From JAVJPJ01 sp040217295 (GTDB lineage Bacteria; Pseudomonadota; Alphaproteobacteria; Rhodobacterales; Rhodobacteraceae): a stretch of DNA of 12,447 bases. The stretch is from contig CAYWTM010000103.1 in the NCBI GenBank assembly GCA_964460185.1, forward strand, positions 1 to 12,447, written 5' to 3'. A model generated the notes under the pieces. It was given only the letters and a program-made list of their open reading frames with translations. It ran no database searches and had not been told where the DNA came from. The position numbers were made by a program, and so were the translations under genes. Within the stretch, counting starts at the first letter, position 1. The number at the start of each line of letters is the position of its first letter. This document shows positions 5,610-12,447 of the stretch, one piece after another.

Positions 5610-8397
5610 CCGGAACCCGACACTCCCCCCGATTGCTTCGGAACCGGGCGAACTTATCGTCCCGGCCCACGACCTGCTGGACGAAGAGGCGCTGATCACG
5701 CGCCTGGATGCGGTGACCGAAGGGCTGGATGATCCGGGACAGATCCGGGCGGCGACGGTTGCGCACCTGCTTGAGGTGCAGACGGCAGGGCGCGCGGTGA
5801 TCGAAGCGGCCGTCGCCGAACAGCCGCTGACCGCGCGTCGCATCACCCGCGCATATACCTACCTGACCGACGGCCTGGTGCGCGGGGTGCTGCATGTCGC
5901 CCGCGCGCGCCTGCACCCGAACCCGATGCCCAGCGATACCGAACGTGTCGCCGTGATGGCCATTGGCGGATACGGTCGCGGTGAGATGGCGCCCTATTCC
6001 GATGTCGATCTGCTGTTCGTGACACCGTGGAAAATGACCGCCGCCATCGAGCGCGTCATCGAATCCTCGCTGTACATGCTGTGGGATCTGCACCTGAAGG
6101 TCGGTCATTCCAGCCGCACCGTGAAAGAATGCGTGCGTCTGGGAAAGCAGGATTACACCATCCGCACCAGCCTGCTTGAGATGCGGTTTCTGACCGGCGA
6201 CGCCGCGATTGCCGAGGATCTGCACGACGCGCTGCGGACCCAGCTTTTCCGCGGAACCACGGGCGAGTTCATCGAGGCCAAGCTGGAAGAACGAAGCAAC
6301 CGCCACAAGAAACAGGGTGGCCAGCGCTACATGCTGGAACCCAATGTCAAGGAAGGCAAGGGCGGCCTGCGCGATCTTCAGACGCTGTACTGGATCGCCA
6401 AGTACGACAAGCAGGTCGAACGCGTGTCCGAACTGGTCGACCTGGGCGTTTTCCTGCCCGAAGAATTTGCAGCCTTCGACGCGGCAGAACGGTTCTTGTG
6501 GGCCGTCCGGTGTCATTTGCACCTGATCGCAGGGCGGGCGCAGGACCAGTTGACCTTCGACAATCAGGTCGAGATCGCAAAGCGGCTTGGCTACGCGGAT
6601 CACTCCGGTCGACGCGCGGTCGAACACTTCATGCAGGATTATTTCCGCCACGCCACCAAGGTGGGCGAACTGACCCGGATCTTCCTCACCGAACTTGAGG
6701 CAAGGCATGTCAAACAGGAACCCGCGATCTTTGGCCTGCTTCGCGGGCGCACGTTCCGCAAGAAGCTGAAGGAAGGATACGCGGTCAAACAAAACCGCAT
6801 CACCTTTGAAAACGAGAGCGCGTTCTTTTCCGACAAGCTCAACATCCTGCGCCTGTTCGAAGAGGCGTTGCGCACCGGGTTCTTGATCCATCCGGAGGCG
6901 ATGCGGGCGGTCTCGGCACATCTGAACCTGATCGACGACGACATGCGCCGCGACCCCGAGGCCGTGCGGATCTTTCTGGACCTGATGCTGAAACAGGGCA
7001 ATCCCGAACGCGCCCTGAGGCGAATGAACGAGCTTGGCGTTCTGGCTGCCTTCTTGCCGGAATTCGCGCCGATCGTGGCGATGATGCAGTTCAACATGTA
7101 TCACAGCTACACGGTCGACGAGCACACGATCCAGGTCATCTCGGCGCTGGCGCAGATCGAACGCCGCGAACTGATCGAGGAATTGCCGGTCGCCTCGCGC
7201 ATCTTGGAAAACGGTCTGAACCGCAAGGTTCTGTATGTGGCGTGCCTGCTGCATGACATCGGAAAGGGCCGCAAGGAGGATCACTCGATCGTCGGCGCAC
7301 GGATCGCTCGCACGGTCGCACCGCGGTTGGGTCTGAAACCGGCGGAATGCGAAACCGTCGAATGGCTGGTGCGCTATCATCTGCTGATGTCGGACATGGC
7401 GCAGAAACGCGATATTTCCGACCCGCGTACGGTGCGTGATTTCGCCAAGGCGGTCAAAACCCGCGAGCGGCTCGATGTCTTGACGGTTCTGACCGTCTGC
7501 GACATTCGCGGCGTCGGCCCCAACGTGTGGAACAATTGGAAGGCCACGCTGCTGCGCGGACTGTACCGGTCGACCTCGACCGCGTTGGAAACCGGGCTGG
7601 AAGACCTCAACCGGGACAAGCTGGAAAGCGAGGCCAAGCGCGCCCTGCGCGAGGCGCTGGATGGTTGGCCGAAACCCGATCTCAAGGCCGAGATCGACCG
7701 CCATTACGGTCCCTATTGGCAGGGCCTCGACCTCACGAGCCAGATCACCTTTGCAACGCTTCTGCGCGGGCTTGGCGGCGACGAGATCCACATAGACACC
7801 CAGCAAGACGAAGACCGCGACGCCACGCGGGTCTGTTTTGCGCTGAATGATCACCCAGGCATCTTCTGCCGCCTTGCGGGCGCGCTGAGCCTCGTGGGCG
7901 CGAACGTGGTGGACGCGCGCACGTACACGTCCAAGGATGGCTATGCCACGGCCGTCTTCTGGGTGCAGGACGCGGATGGCAACCCGTTCGAGACCGCGCG
8001 CCTGCCCCGTCTGAAATCGATGATCGAAAAGACCCTCAAGGGCGAGGTCATTGCGTCACGCGCATTGGAGGGTCGCAACAAGATCAAGAAACGCGAACGC
8101 CCCTTCGATGTTCCGACCACCATCACCTTCGACAACGAGGGGTCCGAGATCTACACGATCATCGAGGTCGACACCCGCGACCGGCCCGGGCTGCTGTACG
8201 ATCTGACCAAGACGCTTGCGGCCTCGAACATCTATATCTCGTCAGCGGTGATCGCGACCTATGGCGCGCAAGTGGTCGACACCTTCTATGTAAAGGACAT
8301 GTTCGGCCTGAAGCTGCACACCAAGTCCCGGCAAGAAGGCCTGGAACGCAAATTGCGCGACGCGATTGCGCGGGTCGCGGAACGGGCGGGGGCCTGA
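5569..8397 (+). CDS. glnD: Bifunctional PII uridylyltransferase / uridylyl-removing enzyme
   Basis: The cytoplasmic nitrogen sensor: it uridylylates PII proteins (GlnB/GlnK) under nitrogen limitation and removes UMP when glutamine is high. The 942-residue protein has the full domain set. The nucleotidyltransferase domain has GGYGRGEMAPYSDVDLLF (133-150), with D145 and D147 as metal ligands. The GlnD linker has MLEPNVKEGKGGLRDLQ. The HD hydrolase domain has DEHTIQ (H519) and LLHDIGKG (H562, D563). Two C-terminal ACT domains sense glutamine: about 752-830 with LNDHPGIFCRLAGALS, and about 862-940 with DTRDRPGLLYDLTKTLA. The start is unusual: an in-frame TAG at 5560 excludes any start before TTG 5569, and the next ATG or GTG lies well inside. 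TTG 5569 is therefore the most probable start, lying within the last 41 nt of the upstream gene in another frame and suggesting translational coupling. murJ follows after 1 nt. Confidence 0.96.
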   Translation: MTPPQDASAVSVSDRNPTLPPIASEPGELIVPAHDLLDEEALITRLDAVTEGLDDPGQIRAATVAHLLEVQTAGRAVIEAAVAEQPLTARRITRAYTYLTDGLVRGVLHVARARLHPNPMPSDTERVAVMAIGGYGRGEMAPYSDVDLLFVTPWKMTAAIERVIESSLYMLWDLHLKVGHSSRTVKECVRLGKQDYTIRTSLLEMRFLTGDAAIAEDLHDALRTQLFRGTTGEFIEAKLEERSNRHKKQGGQRYMLEPNVKEGKGGLRDLQTLYWIAKYDKQVERVSELVDLGVFLPEEFAAFDAAERFLWAVRCHLHLIAGRAQDQLTFDNQVEIAKRLGYADHSGRRAVEHFMQDYFRHATKVGELTRIFLTELEARHVKQEPAIFGLLRGRTFRKKLKEGYAVKQNRITFENESAFFSDKLNILRLFEEALRTGFLIHPEAMRAVSAHLNLIDDDMRRDPEAVRIFLDLMLKQGNPERALRRMNELGVLAAFLPEFAPIVAMMQFNMYHSYTVDEHTIQVISALAQIERRELIEELPVASRILENGLNRKVLYVACLLHDIGKGRKEDHSIVGARIARTVAPRLGLKPAECETVEWLVRYHLLMSDMAQKRDISDPRTVRDFAKAVKTRERLDVLTVLTVCDIRGVGPNVWNNWKATLLRGLYRSTSTALETGLEDLNRDKLESEAKRALREALDGWPKPDLKAEIDRHYGPYWQGLDLTSQITFATLLRGLGGDEIHIDTQQDEDRDATRVCFALNDHPGIFCRLAGALSLVGANVVDARTYTSKDGYATAVFWVQDADGNPFETARLPRLKSMIEKTLKGEVIASRALEGRNKIKKRERPFDVPTTITFDNEGSEIYTIIEVDTRDRPGLLYDLTKTLAASNIYISSAVIATYGAQVVDTFYVKDMFGLKLHTKSRQEGLERKLRDAIARVAERAGA

Positions 8398-8398
8398 C

Positions 8399-10009
8399 AT
8401 GACCGGTGCCGCCCGGCCGATCCGGCTGCTTTCAGGGTTCGTCACGGTCGGGTTCTGGACCCTGGGCAGCCGCGTCTTGGGCTTCGTGCGCGACATCCTG
8501 ATCGCCGCCTTCATGGGGGTCGGCCCGGTATCGGAGGCGTTCTTCGTCGCCTTTGCCCTTCCCAACATGTTCCGCCGTTTCTTTGCCGAAGGCGCGTTCA
8601 ACACGGCTTTCGTGCCGATGTTTTCCAAGAAACTCGAGGCAGATGACGATCCGCTGGACTTTGCCCGTGACGCGTTTTCGGGGCTGGCCTCGGTCCTGAT
8701 CGTGTTCACGCTTCTGGCGCAAATCGCCATGCCCTGGCTGGTTCTGGCGATGGCATCCGGCTTCGCCGGGGACGTGCGGTTCGAACTGGCGGTGGATTTC
8801 GGGCGCATCGCCTTTGGCTACATCTTGTTCATTTCGCTGGCGGCCCTGTTGTCGGGCCTGCTGAACGCAACCGGGCGTTTCGCGGTGACCGCGGCCGCGC
8901 CGATCTTGTTGAACCTGATCCTCATCGCACTGCTGGTGTTGGCCGATCACGGCGCATTCCCGGGTCTCGTCCCCCAACCCGAAGGCGACATCAGCCCCGA
9001 AGACCTGCAAGGCCTGCACTACGGCGCATTGCTGACATGGGGGGTCTTGATCGCGGGCGTGGCACAAGTGGCGCTGGTGTGGTTCGCCGCCGCGCGGGCG
9101 GGATATCGACTGGTTCCGCGCAAGCCACGCCTGACACCCGAGATGCGGCAACTGGCCGTGATCATGCTGCCTGCGATGCTGGCGGGCGGCGTGGTGCAGG
9201 TCAATCTGCTGGTGGGCCGGCAGGTGGCCAGTTTCTTTGATGGTGCGATCGTGTGGCTCAGCCTTGCGGACAGGCTCTACCAACTGCCTCTGGGCGTCGT
9301 GGGCATCGCCATCGGTGTGGTTCTTCTGCCCGATCTGTCGCGCCGCCTTCGCGCCGAAGATGGGGAAGGCGGGCGCTACGCGCTCAGTCGAGCGGGCGAA
9401 GTGTCACTGGCGCTGACGGTTCCGGCCGCGGTCGCGCTATGCACCATCCCCGTGCCACTGGTGTCTGTCTTGTTCGAACGCGGAGCTTTCGGGGCCGATG
9501 ACAGCGTCCAGACGGCCCTGGCCCTTGCGGTCTATGGTGCGGGATTGCCGGCATTTGTGCTGCAAAAGGTGCTGCAACCGCTGTATTTCGCACGCGAGGA
9601 TACCAAGACACCCTTCCGCTATGCGTTGATTGCCATGGCCATAAACGCGGTGGCCGCAGTCGGGCTGGCCTATGCCATAGGGTTTCTGGGGGCCGCCATC
9701 GGGACATCTCTGGCCGGGTGGGTCATGGTCTGGCTTTTGCTGCGCGGCAAGCGCAGCATGGGTGAAGTCGCACAATTTGACGACCGCTATCGTCAGAGGA
9801 TCGGTCGGATCATCCTCGCGTCGGTGCTGATGGGGGCATTCCTGTGGCTCGCGGCGCTGCTGCTCACCCCGCTGTTGGGCACGGCGGGCTGGCGGTATCC
9901 GGCGCTGGCGATCCTGGTGATCTCGGGGATCGCGGTCTATGGCATCCTGGGGCAGATGCTGGGCGCCTTCAGGATTGCCGAATTCCGCAAGGCCATGCGC
10001 CGGGGATAA
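8399..10009 (+). CDS. murJ: Lipid II flippase MurJ (MVF family)
   Basis: A 536-residue polytopic inner-membrane protein that flips lipid II to the periplasmic face for peptidoglycan assembly. The translation alternates hydrophobic segments throughout, consistent with 14 transmembrane helices. The N-terminal signature is present: SRVLGFVRDILIAAF (24-38), AFFVAF (48-53) and LPNMFRRFFAEGAFN (54-68). R25, R31, R59/R60 and R292 (in ADRLYQLP) correspond to essential arginines R18, R24, R52 and R270 of E. coli MurJ by my alignment, while the position of D39 is Glu here (E47), a conservative change. The start ATG at 8399 is 1 nt after the glnD stop; an upstream ATG at 8366 would add 11 residues lying wholly within glnD and not expected for the family. 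The region upstream has only GGGCGGGGG as a poor ribosome site, so it is likely translated by coupling to glnD. Its stop is six nt from the stop of the convergent rhomboid gene. Confidence 0.95.
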   Translation: MTGAARPIRLLSGFVTVGFWTLGSRVLGFVRDILIAAFMGVGPVSEAFFVAFALPNMFRRFFAEGAFNTAFVPMFSKKLEADDDPLDFARDAFSGLASVLIVFTLLAQIAMPWLVLAMASGFAGDVRFELAVDFGRIAFGYILFISLAALLSGLLNATGRFAVTAAAPILLNLILIALLVLADHGAFPGLVPQPEGDISPEDLQGLHYGALLTWGVLIAGVAQVALVWFAAARAGYRLVPRKPRLTPEMRQLAVIMLPAMLAGGVVQVNLLVGRQVASFFDGAIVWLSLADRLYQLPLGVVGIAIGVVLLPDLSRRLRAEDGEGGRYALSRAGEVSLALTVPAAVALCTIPVPLVSVLFERGAFGADDSVQTALALAVYGAGLPAFVLQKVLQPLYFAREDTKTPFRYALIAMAINAVAAVGLAYAIGFLGAAIGTSLAGWVMVWLLLRGKRSMGEVAQFDDRYRQRIGRIILASVLMGAFLWLAALLLTPLLGTAGWRYPALAILVISGIAVYGILGQMLGAFRIAEFRKAMRRG

Positions 10010-10015
10010 GGCGCT

Positions 10016-10699
10016 TCAGCGATCCCGCATCCGGGCCAGCACCCGCCGCCACCCGCCGGGGCTGACAACGAAAGACATCGCAAAACCCGCGGCGAACCCG
10101 GACATCTCGGCCACCACGTTGCCGAATTCGCCCTGGATCACCCCGAACAGCAACTGAATGCCAAGCAAGACCGCAATCAGCCCGAAGGCGCGGTACCGGT
10201 TGTCACCGCGGACCGTGGCGCTGGTCCACAAGATGAACGTGAAGGCCCCGATCAACCCGTAGACCGCCGGAAAGCTGCCGACCAGGGGATAGGGGTTGTT
10301 CAAGATCACGACAAAGGCCAGCGCTCCGACGATCCCCGACACGACATAGACCGCAAGGAAGGCCAGGGGTGAAAACACCTCGGCCACCATCTTCCCGATC
10401 GCCAGGATGAAAACCGTGACAAAAGCCACATGTGCGAACCCGCCATGGATCAGCATGTAGGACAAGAACCGCACCATGTGCTCGGGCGGAAAGGTGCCAA
10501 GCCGCCACATCTCGGTCGCGACATTGTCGAACACGCCGTAATCCCGGATCGCCGCGATACGCCACCCCACGCCGTCCTGCCCGCCGATCAGACCCAGGGA
10601 CGCCGCCTGGAACAGGATCTCGATGCCGAACACGACAGCGGCCAATGCCACGACGACACGGGGCAATGCGTTGAACGGGGAAACGTTGTGGTTTTCCAT
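10016..10699 (-). CDS. Rhomboid-family membrane protein lacking the catalytic residues (probable pseudoprotease)
   Basis: A 227-residue protein with about six hydrophobic segments and the rhomboid fold pattern. HGGFAH (85-90) and FLAVYVVSGIVGAL (114-127) match the TM2-TM3 signature, and SFPAVYGLIGAF (142-153) matches the TM4 motif. Active rhomboids need Ser in G-x-S-G of TM4, His in H-x-x-G-x-x-x-G of TM6 and an Asn four residues after the second His of HGG..H. Here TM4 reads G141-S-F-P, so Phe143 is in the Ser position; TM6 reads E198-M-S-G201-F-A-A-G205, so Glu replaces His; the Asn position is V94. From memory, Rhodobacterales homologues share the same changes, so this is probably a conserved family rather than decay. 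I infer a binding or quality-control role rather than proteolysis. The start ATG has AGAGG about 11 nt upstream. It is convergent with murJ and divergent from trpS. Confidence 0.85.
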   Translation of the reverse strand: MENHNVSPFNALPRVVVALAAVVFGIEILFQAASLGLIGGQDGVGWRIAAIRDYGVFDNVATEMWRLGTFPPEHMVRFLSYMLIHGGFAHVAFVTVFILAIGKMVAEVFSPLAFLAVYVVSGIVGALAFVVILNNPYPLVGSFPAVYGLIGAFTFILWTSATVRGDNRYRAFGLIAVLLGIQLLFGVIQGEFGNVVAEMSGFAAGFAMSFVVSPGGWRRVLARMRDR

Positions 10700-10717
10700 G
10701 AGTGGCCCGACCTCTGG

Positions 10718-10746
10718 TTGACGGCTCTGCCCCCCGTGGGTAAGCG
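10718..10746 (+). promoter_or_regulatory. Candidate sigma-70 promoter of trpS
   Basis: TTGACG (10718-10723) is followed, after exactly 17 nt, by TAAGCG (10741-10746). The -35 box is good and the -10 box poor, which is common in high-GC alphaproteobacteria. It would give a leader of roughly 50 nt before the trpS start. No leader peptide with tandem Trp codons is visible, so attenuation is not suggested. Confidence 0.35.
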
Positions 10747-10803
10747 ATGCCGCGACACTTGGCCAGAGGGGCCCTGTGCGTCAGACAGCCGGAATGGACA
10801 ACC

Positions 10804-11829
10804 ATGTCAGAGACACAGTTCACCCCACGCGTCTTTTCGGGCATGCAGCCCTCGGGCGGCCTGACGCTCGGCAACTACCTCGGCGCGATGAAGCGGTGGG
10901 TCGACATGCAGGATGCCGGCGGGTTCGAGACCGTCTATTGCATGGTCGACCTGCACGCGATCACGGCAAAGCTGCTCGACCCAGACTCGCTCCGCAACAA
11001 CACACGCGAACTCTGCGCGGGCTTCATCGCCGCCGGCATCGACCCGGAAAAATCCATCCTCATCAACCAGAGCCAGGTGCCCGAACACGCGCAACTCGCC
11101 TGGATCTTCAACTGCGTCGCACGGATGGGCTGGATGGGCCGCATGACCCAGTGGAAGGACAAATCCGGCAAGAATGCCGAAGCCGCCTCGCTCGGCCTTT
11201 TTGCCTACCCCGCGCTGATGGCCGCCGACATCCTGATCTATCACGCGACCCATGTTCCCGTGGGCGAAGATCAAAAACAGCACCTGGAACTGACGCGCGA
11301 TATCGCAGCCAAGTTCAACCACGACTACGGCGTCGATTTCTTTCCCATCACCGAACCGGTGATCGAGGGCGTGGCGACCCGCGTGATGAACCTGCAGGAC
11401 GGCACCAAGAAGATGTCGAAATCCGATCCATCGGAAAAGACGCGCATCAACATGACCGATGATGCCGACGCCATCGCCAAAAAGATCCGCAAGGCAAAGA
11501 CCGACCCCGATCCCCTGCCCGACACCGTGGACGGGCTGACCGACCGGCCCGATGCACGCAACCTCGTGAACATCTACGCGGCCCTGGCCGACACAACGCA
11601 ACAGGCGGTTCTGGACGAACACGCAGGCGCGCTGTTTGGACATTTCAAGGTGGCGCTTGCAGATCTGGCGGTGGCCAAGCTTGCGCCGATCTCCTCCGAG
11701 ATGTCGCGCCTGATGGACGACACCGCAGAAATCGACCGCATCCTGGCCCGTGGCGCGGAACGGGCGCGCGAAATCACCGTGCCGATCCTCGAAAAGACTT
11801 ACGACATCGTCGGCATGCTGCGCAGCTGA
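10804..11829 (+). CDS. trpS: Tryptophan--tRNA ligase
   Basis: Class I aminoacyl-tRNA synthetase charging tRNA-Trp in the cytoplasm; 341 residues, normal for the bacterial dimeric enzyme. The N-terminal block FSGMQPSGGLTLGNYLGAMK (11-30) holds the HIGH-equivalent nucleotide-binding loop (TLGN). Further family blocks are YCMVDLHAIT (45-54), QVPEHAQLAWIFNCV (91-105), the mid-domain YPALMAADILIYHATHVPVG (135-154) with GEDQKQHLELTRDIA, and KKMSKSDPS (202-210) with the KMSKS loop. The start at 10804 fits the family start MSETQFTPRVFSG; an ATG at 10747 would add 19 residues with no counterpart in the family and overlap the candidate promoter. Only a weak GGA precedes the chosen ATG. It stands alone, divergent from the rhomboid gene and convergent with sdhB. 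Confidence 0.96.
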   Translation: MSETQFTPRVFSGMQPSGGLTLGNYLGAMKRWVDMQDAGGFETVYCMVDLHAITAKLLDPDSLRNNTRELCAGFIAAGIDPEKSILINQSQVPEHAQLAWIFNCVARMGWMGRMTQWKDKSGKNAEAASLGLFAYPALMAADILIYHATHVPVGEDQKQHLELTRDIAAKFNHDYGVDFFPITEPVIEGVATRVMNLQDGTKKMSKSDPSEKTRINMTDDADAIAKKIRKAKTDPDPLPDTVDGLTDRPDARNLVNIYAALADTTQQAVLDEHAGALFGHFKVALADLAVAKLAPISSEMSRLMDDTAEIDRILARGAERAREITVPILEKTYDIVGMLRS

Positions 11830-11850
11830 TCGCCCCGGTCCCGTTCCCTC

Positions 11851-11926
11851 TTCATCTTGGGAAATACAACTCCGGGGGGTGCGGGGGGCAGCGCCCCCCG
11901 CCGGGACAAGGGCACGCGGGGGGCGT
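11851..11926. repeat. GC-rich hairpin element of Rhodobacterales intergenic-repeat type
   Basis: The segment begins TTCATCTTGGGAAATACAAC and continues into a G/C-only region. A perfect 9-bp stem, GCGGGGGGC (11881-11889) with GCCCCCCGC (11893-11901), closes a three-base loop AGC. A second copy of GCGGGGGGC (11916-11924) can pair with the same C-rich arm instead, giving a stem of 10 Watson-Crick pairs plus one G-U (11891-11901 with 11916-11926) over a 14-nt loop. Similar CATCTTG...AAATAC...GGGGG...CCCCC units occur, to my recollection, between many genes in Rhodobacterales. It lies between the convergent ends of trpS and sdhB and could act as a bidirectional terminator or an mRNA 3'-end stabiliser, but neither strand has a clear U-tract. 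Confidence 0.6.
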
Positions 11927-11953
11927 CAGGTCACAAGGCCCGAAAGCTGCAAA

Positions 11954-12447
11954 TCACAACTGCCGCTCGACCATCATCTTCTTGATCGACGCGATCGCCG
12001 CCGCGGGGTTCAGACCCTTGGGGCAGGTCTTGGTGCAGTTCATGATCGTGTGACAGCGGTACAGCTTGAACGGATCTTCCAGATCATCCAGCCGTTCGCC
12101 CGTTGCCTCATCGCGGCTGTCGATGATCCAGCGATAGGCATGCAGCAAGGCCGCTGGCCCTAGGTAGCGATCACCGTTCCACCAGTAGGACGGGCACGAG
12201 GTCGAACACGACGCGCACATCACGCATTCATATAGACCATCCAGTTTCTTGCGATCCTCGATCGACTGGCGCCATTCATGTTCGGGACGCTGGGTCTTGG
12301 TTTCCAGCCACGGCATGATCGAGGCGTGCTGCGCGTAGAAATGCGTCAGGTCCGGGATCAGGTCCTTGACCACGGGCATGTGCGGCAGCGGATAGATCTT
12401 CACGTCGCCCTTGATCTCGTCCATGCCGTAGATGCAGGCCAGCGTGT
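11954..12447 (-). CDS. sdhB: Succinate dehydrogenase iron-sulfur subunit (5' end outside window)
   Basis: Subunit of respiratory complex II that passes electrons from the FAD of SdhA through three Fe-S clusters to ubiquinone; bound to the inner face of the cytoplasmic membrane. The frame is open to the right edge, so the Met at 12424 is internal and the gene continues beyond. Visible are TLAC, whose Cys is the last [2Fe-2S] ligand, then GDVKIYPLPHMPVVKDL. Counting from Met12424, CVMCASCSTSCP gives C67, C70, C73 ([4Fe-4S]) and C77 ([3Fe-4S]); CHTIMNCTKTCPKGLNP gives C124 and C130 ([3Fe-4S]) and C134 ([4Fe-4S]). P78, W81/W82 and H125 match the residues lining the ubiquinone site in E. coli SdhB. 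All ligands are intact. The C-terminus (KKMMVERQL) is normal. sdhA, sdhC and sdhD probably lie to the right. Confidence 0.96.
   Translation of the reverse strand, partial: TLACIYGMDEIKGDVKIYPLPHMPVVKDLIPDLTHFYAQHASIMPWLETKTQRPEHEWRQSIEDRKKLDGLYECVMCASCSTSCPSYWWNGDRYLGPAALLHAYRWIIDSRDEATGERLDDLEDPFKLYRCHTIMNCTKTCPKGLNPAAAIASIKKMMVERQL

Noticed and set aside
5566..7854. A 762-codon open frame on the minus strand, antisense to glnD
   Set aside because: The opposite strand encodes an unmistakable, complete GlnD. The antisense translation is rich in Gln, His, Arg and Val without any recognisable motif, the expected shadow of high-GC third-position bias.
8432..9283. A 283-codon minus-strand open frame opposite murJ
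   Set aside because: His/Gln/Arg-rich shadow. The sense strand has clear MurJ transmembrane segments and motifs.
10807..11643. A 278-codon minus-strand open frame opposite trpS
   Set aside because: trpS is certain, and the antisense translation has no family resemblance.
11881..11901. Classical rho-independent terminator for trpS
   Set aside because: The stem is strong, but neither strand has a T-run after it, so a standard intrinsic terminator is not supported. It is recorded as a repeat/hairpin instead.
1..12447. A novel defence, mobile or secondary-metabolite system
   Set aside because: Every gene of size is assigned to a housekeeping or widespread family, no gap exceeds 125 nt, and no integrase, direct-repeat boundary or compositional break was seen.

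Overview
The window looks like a piece of an alphaproteobacterial chromosome, most likely from the order Rhodobacterales (Roseobacter or Rhodobacter type). The reasons are high GC with strong third-position bias, protein sequences that read like Rhodobacterales orthologues (GshB, GlnD, MurJ, TrpS, SdhB), and a C-rich intergenic hairpin of a kind I remember from many genomes of this order. Almost all of the window is densely packed housekeeping genes. I see no rRNA or tRNA gene, CRISPR array, integrase, insertion sequence, prophage or toxin-antitoxin module.

Layout from left to right. (1) + strand: the 3' end of a glutathione S-transferase gene with an unusual cysteine-containing YHS/TRASH-like tail, then a complete YifB/ComM-type AAA+ ATPase. 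(2) - strand, transcribed leftward: rsmI, yraN and gshB. rsmI and yraN overlap by 4 nt, and gshB runs convergently into yifB with an 18-nt gap that contains a perfect 15-bp tandem duplication. (3) + strand, diverging from rsmI: a penicillin-binding-protein activator lipoprotein (LpoA-like), glnD overlapping its end by 41 nt from a TTG start, and murJ 1 nt after glnD. These three look like one operon. (4) - strand: a rhomboid-fold membrane protein that lacks the catalytic Ser, His and oxyanion Asn. (5) + strand: trpS, diverging from the rhomboid gene. (6) - strand: the 3' two thirds of sdhB, convergent with trpS across a hairpin-rich repeat.

Functional themes: the central operon joins peptidoglycan synthesis (synthase activator and lipid II flippase) to the nitrogen sensor GlnD. 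The rsmI/lpoA divergence together with yraN recalls the E. coli yraL-lpoA-yraN locus. gshB and the GST fragment both concern glutathione, but they lie on opposite strands and need not be co-regulated. sdhB belongs to succinate dehydrogenase, whose other genes probably lie beyond the right edge.

I do not see a new multi-gene system. The most noteworthy points are the apparently inactive rhomboid, the GST with a metal-binding-like tail, the lpoA-glnD-murJ coupling, the tandem duplication across the yifB stop, and the three-armed hairpin repeat after trpS. No database or structure search was possible. Family calls rest on recognising motifs in the translated sequence.
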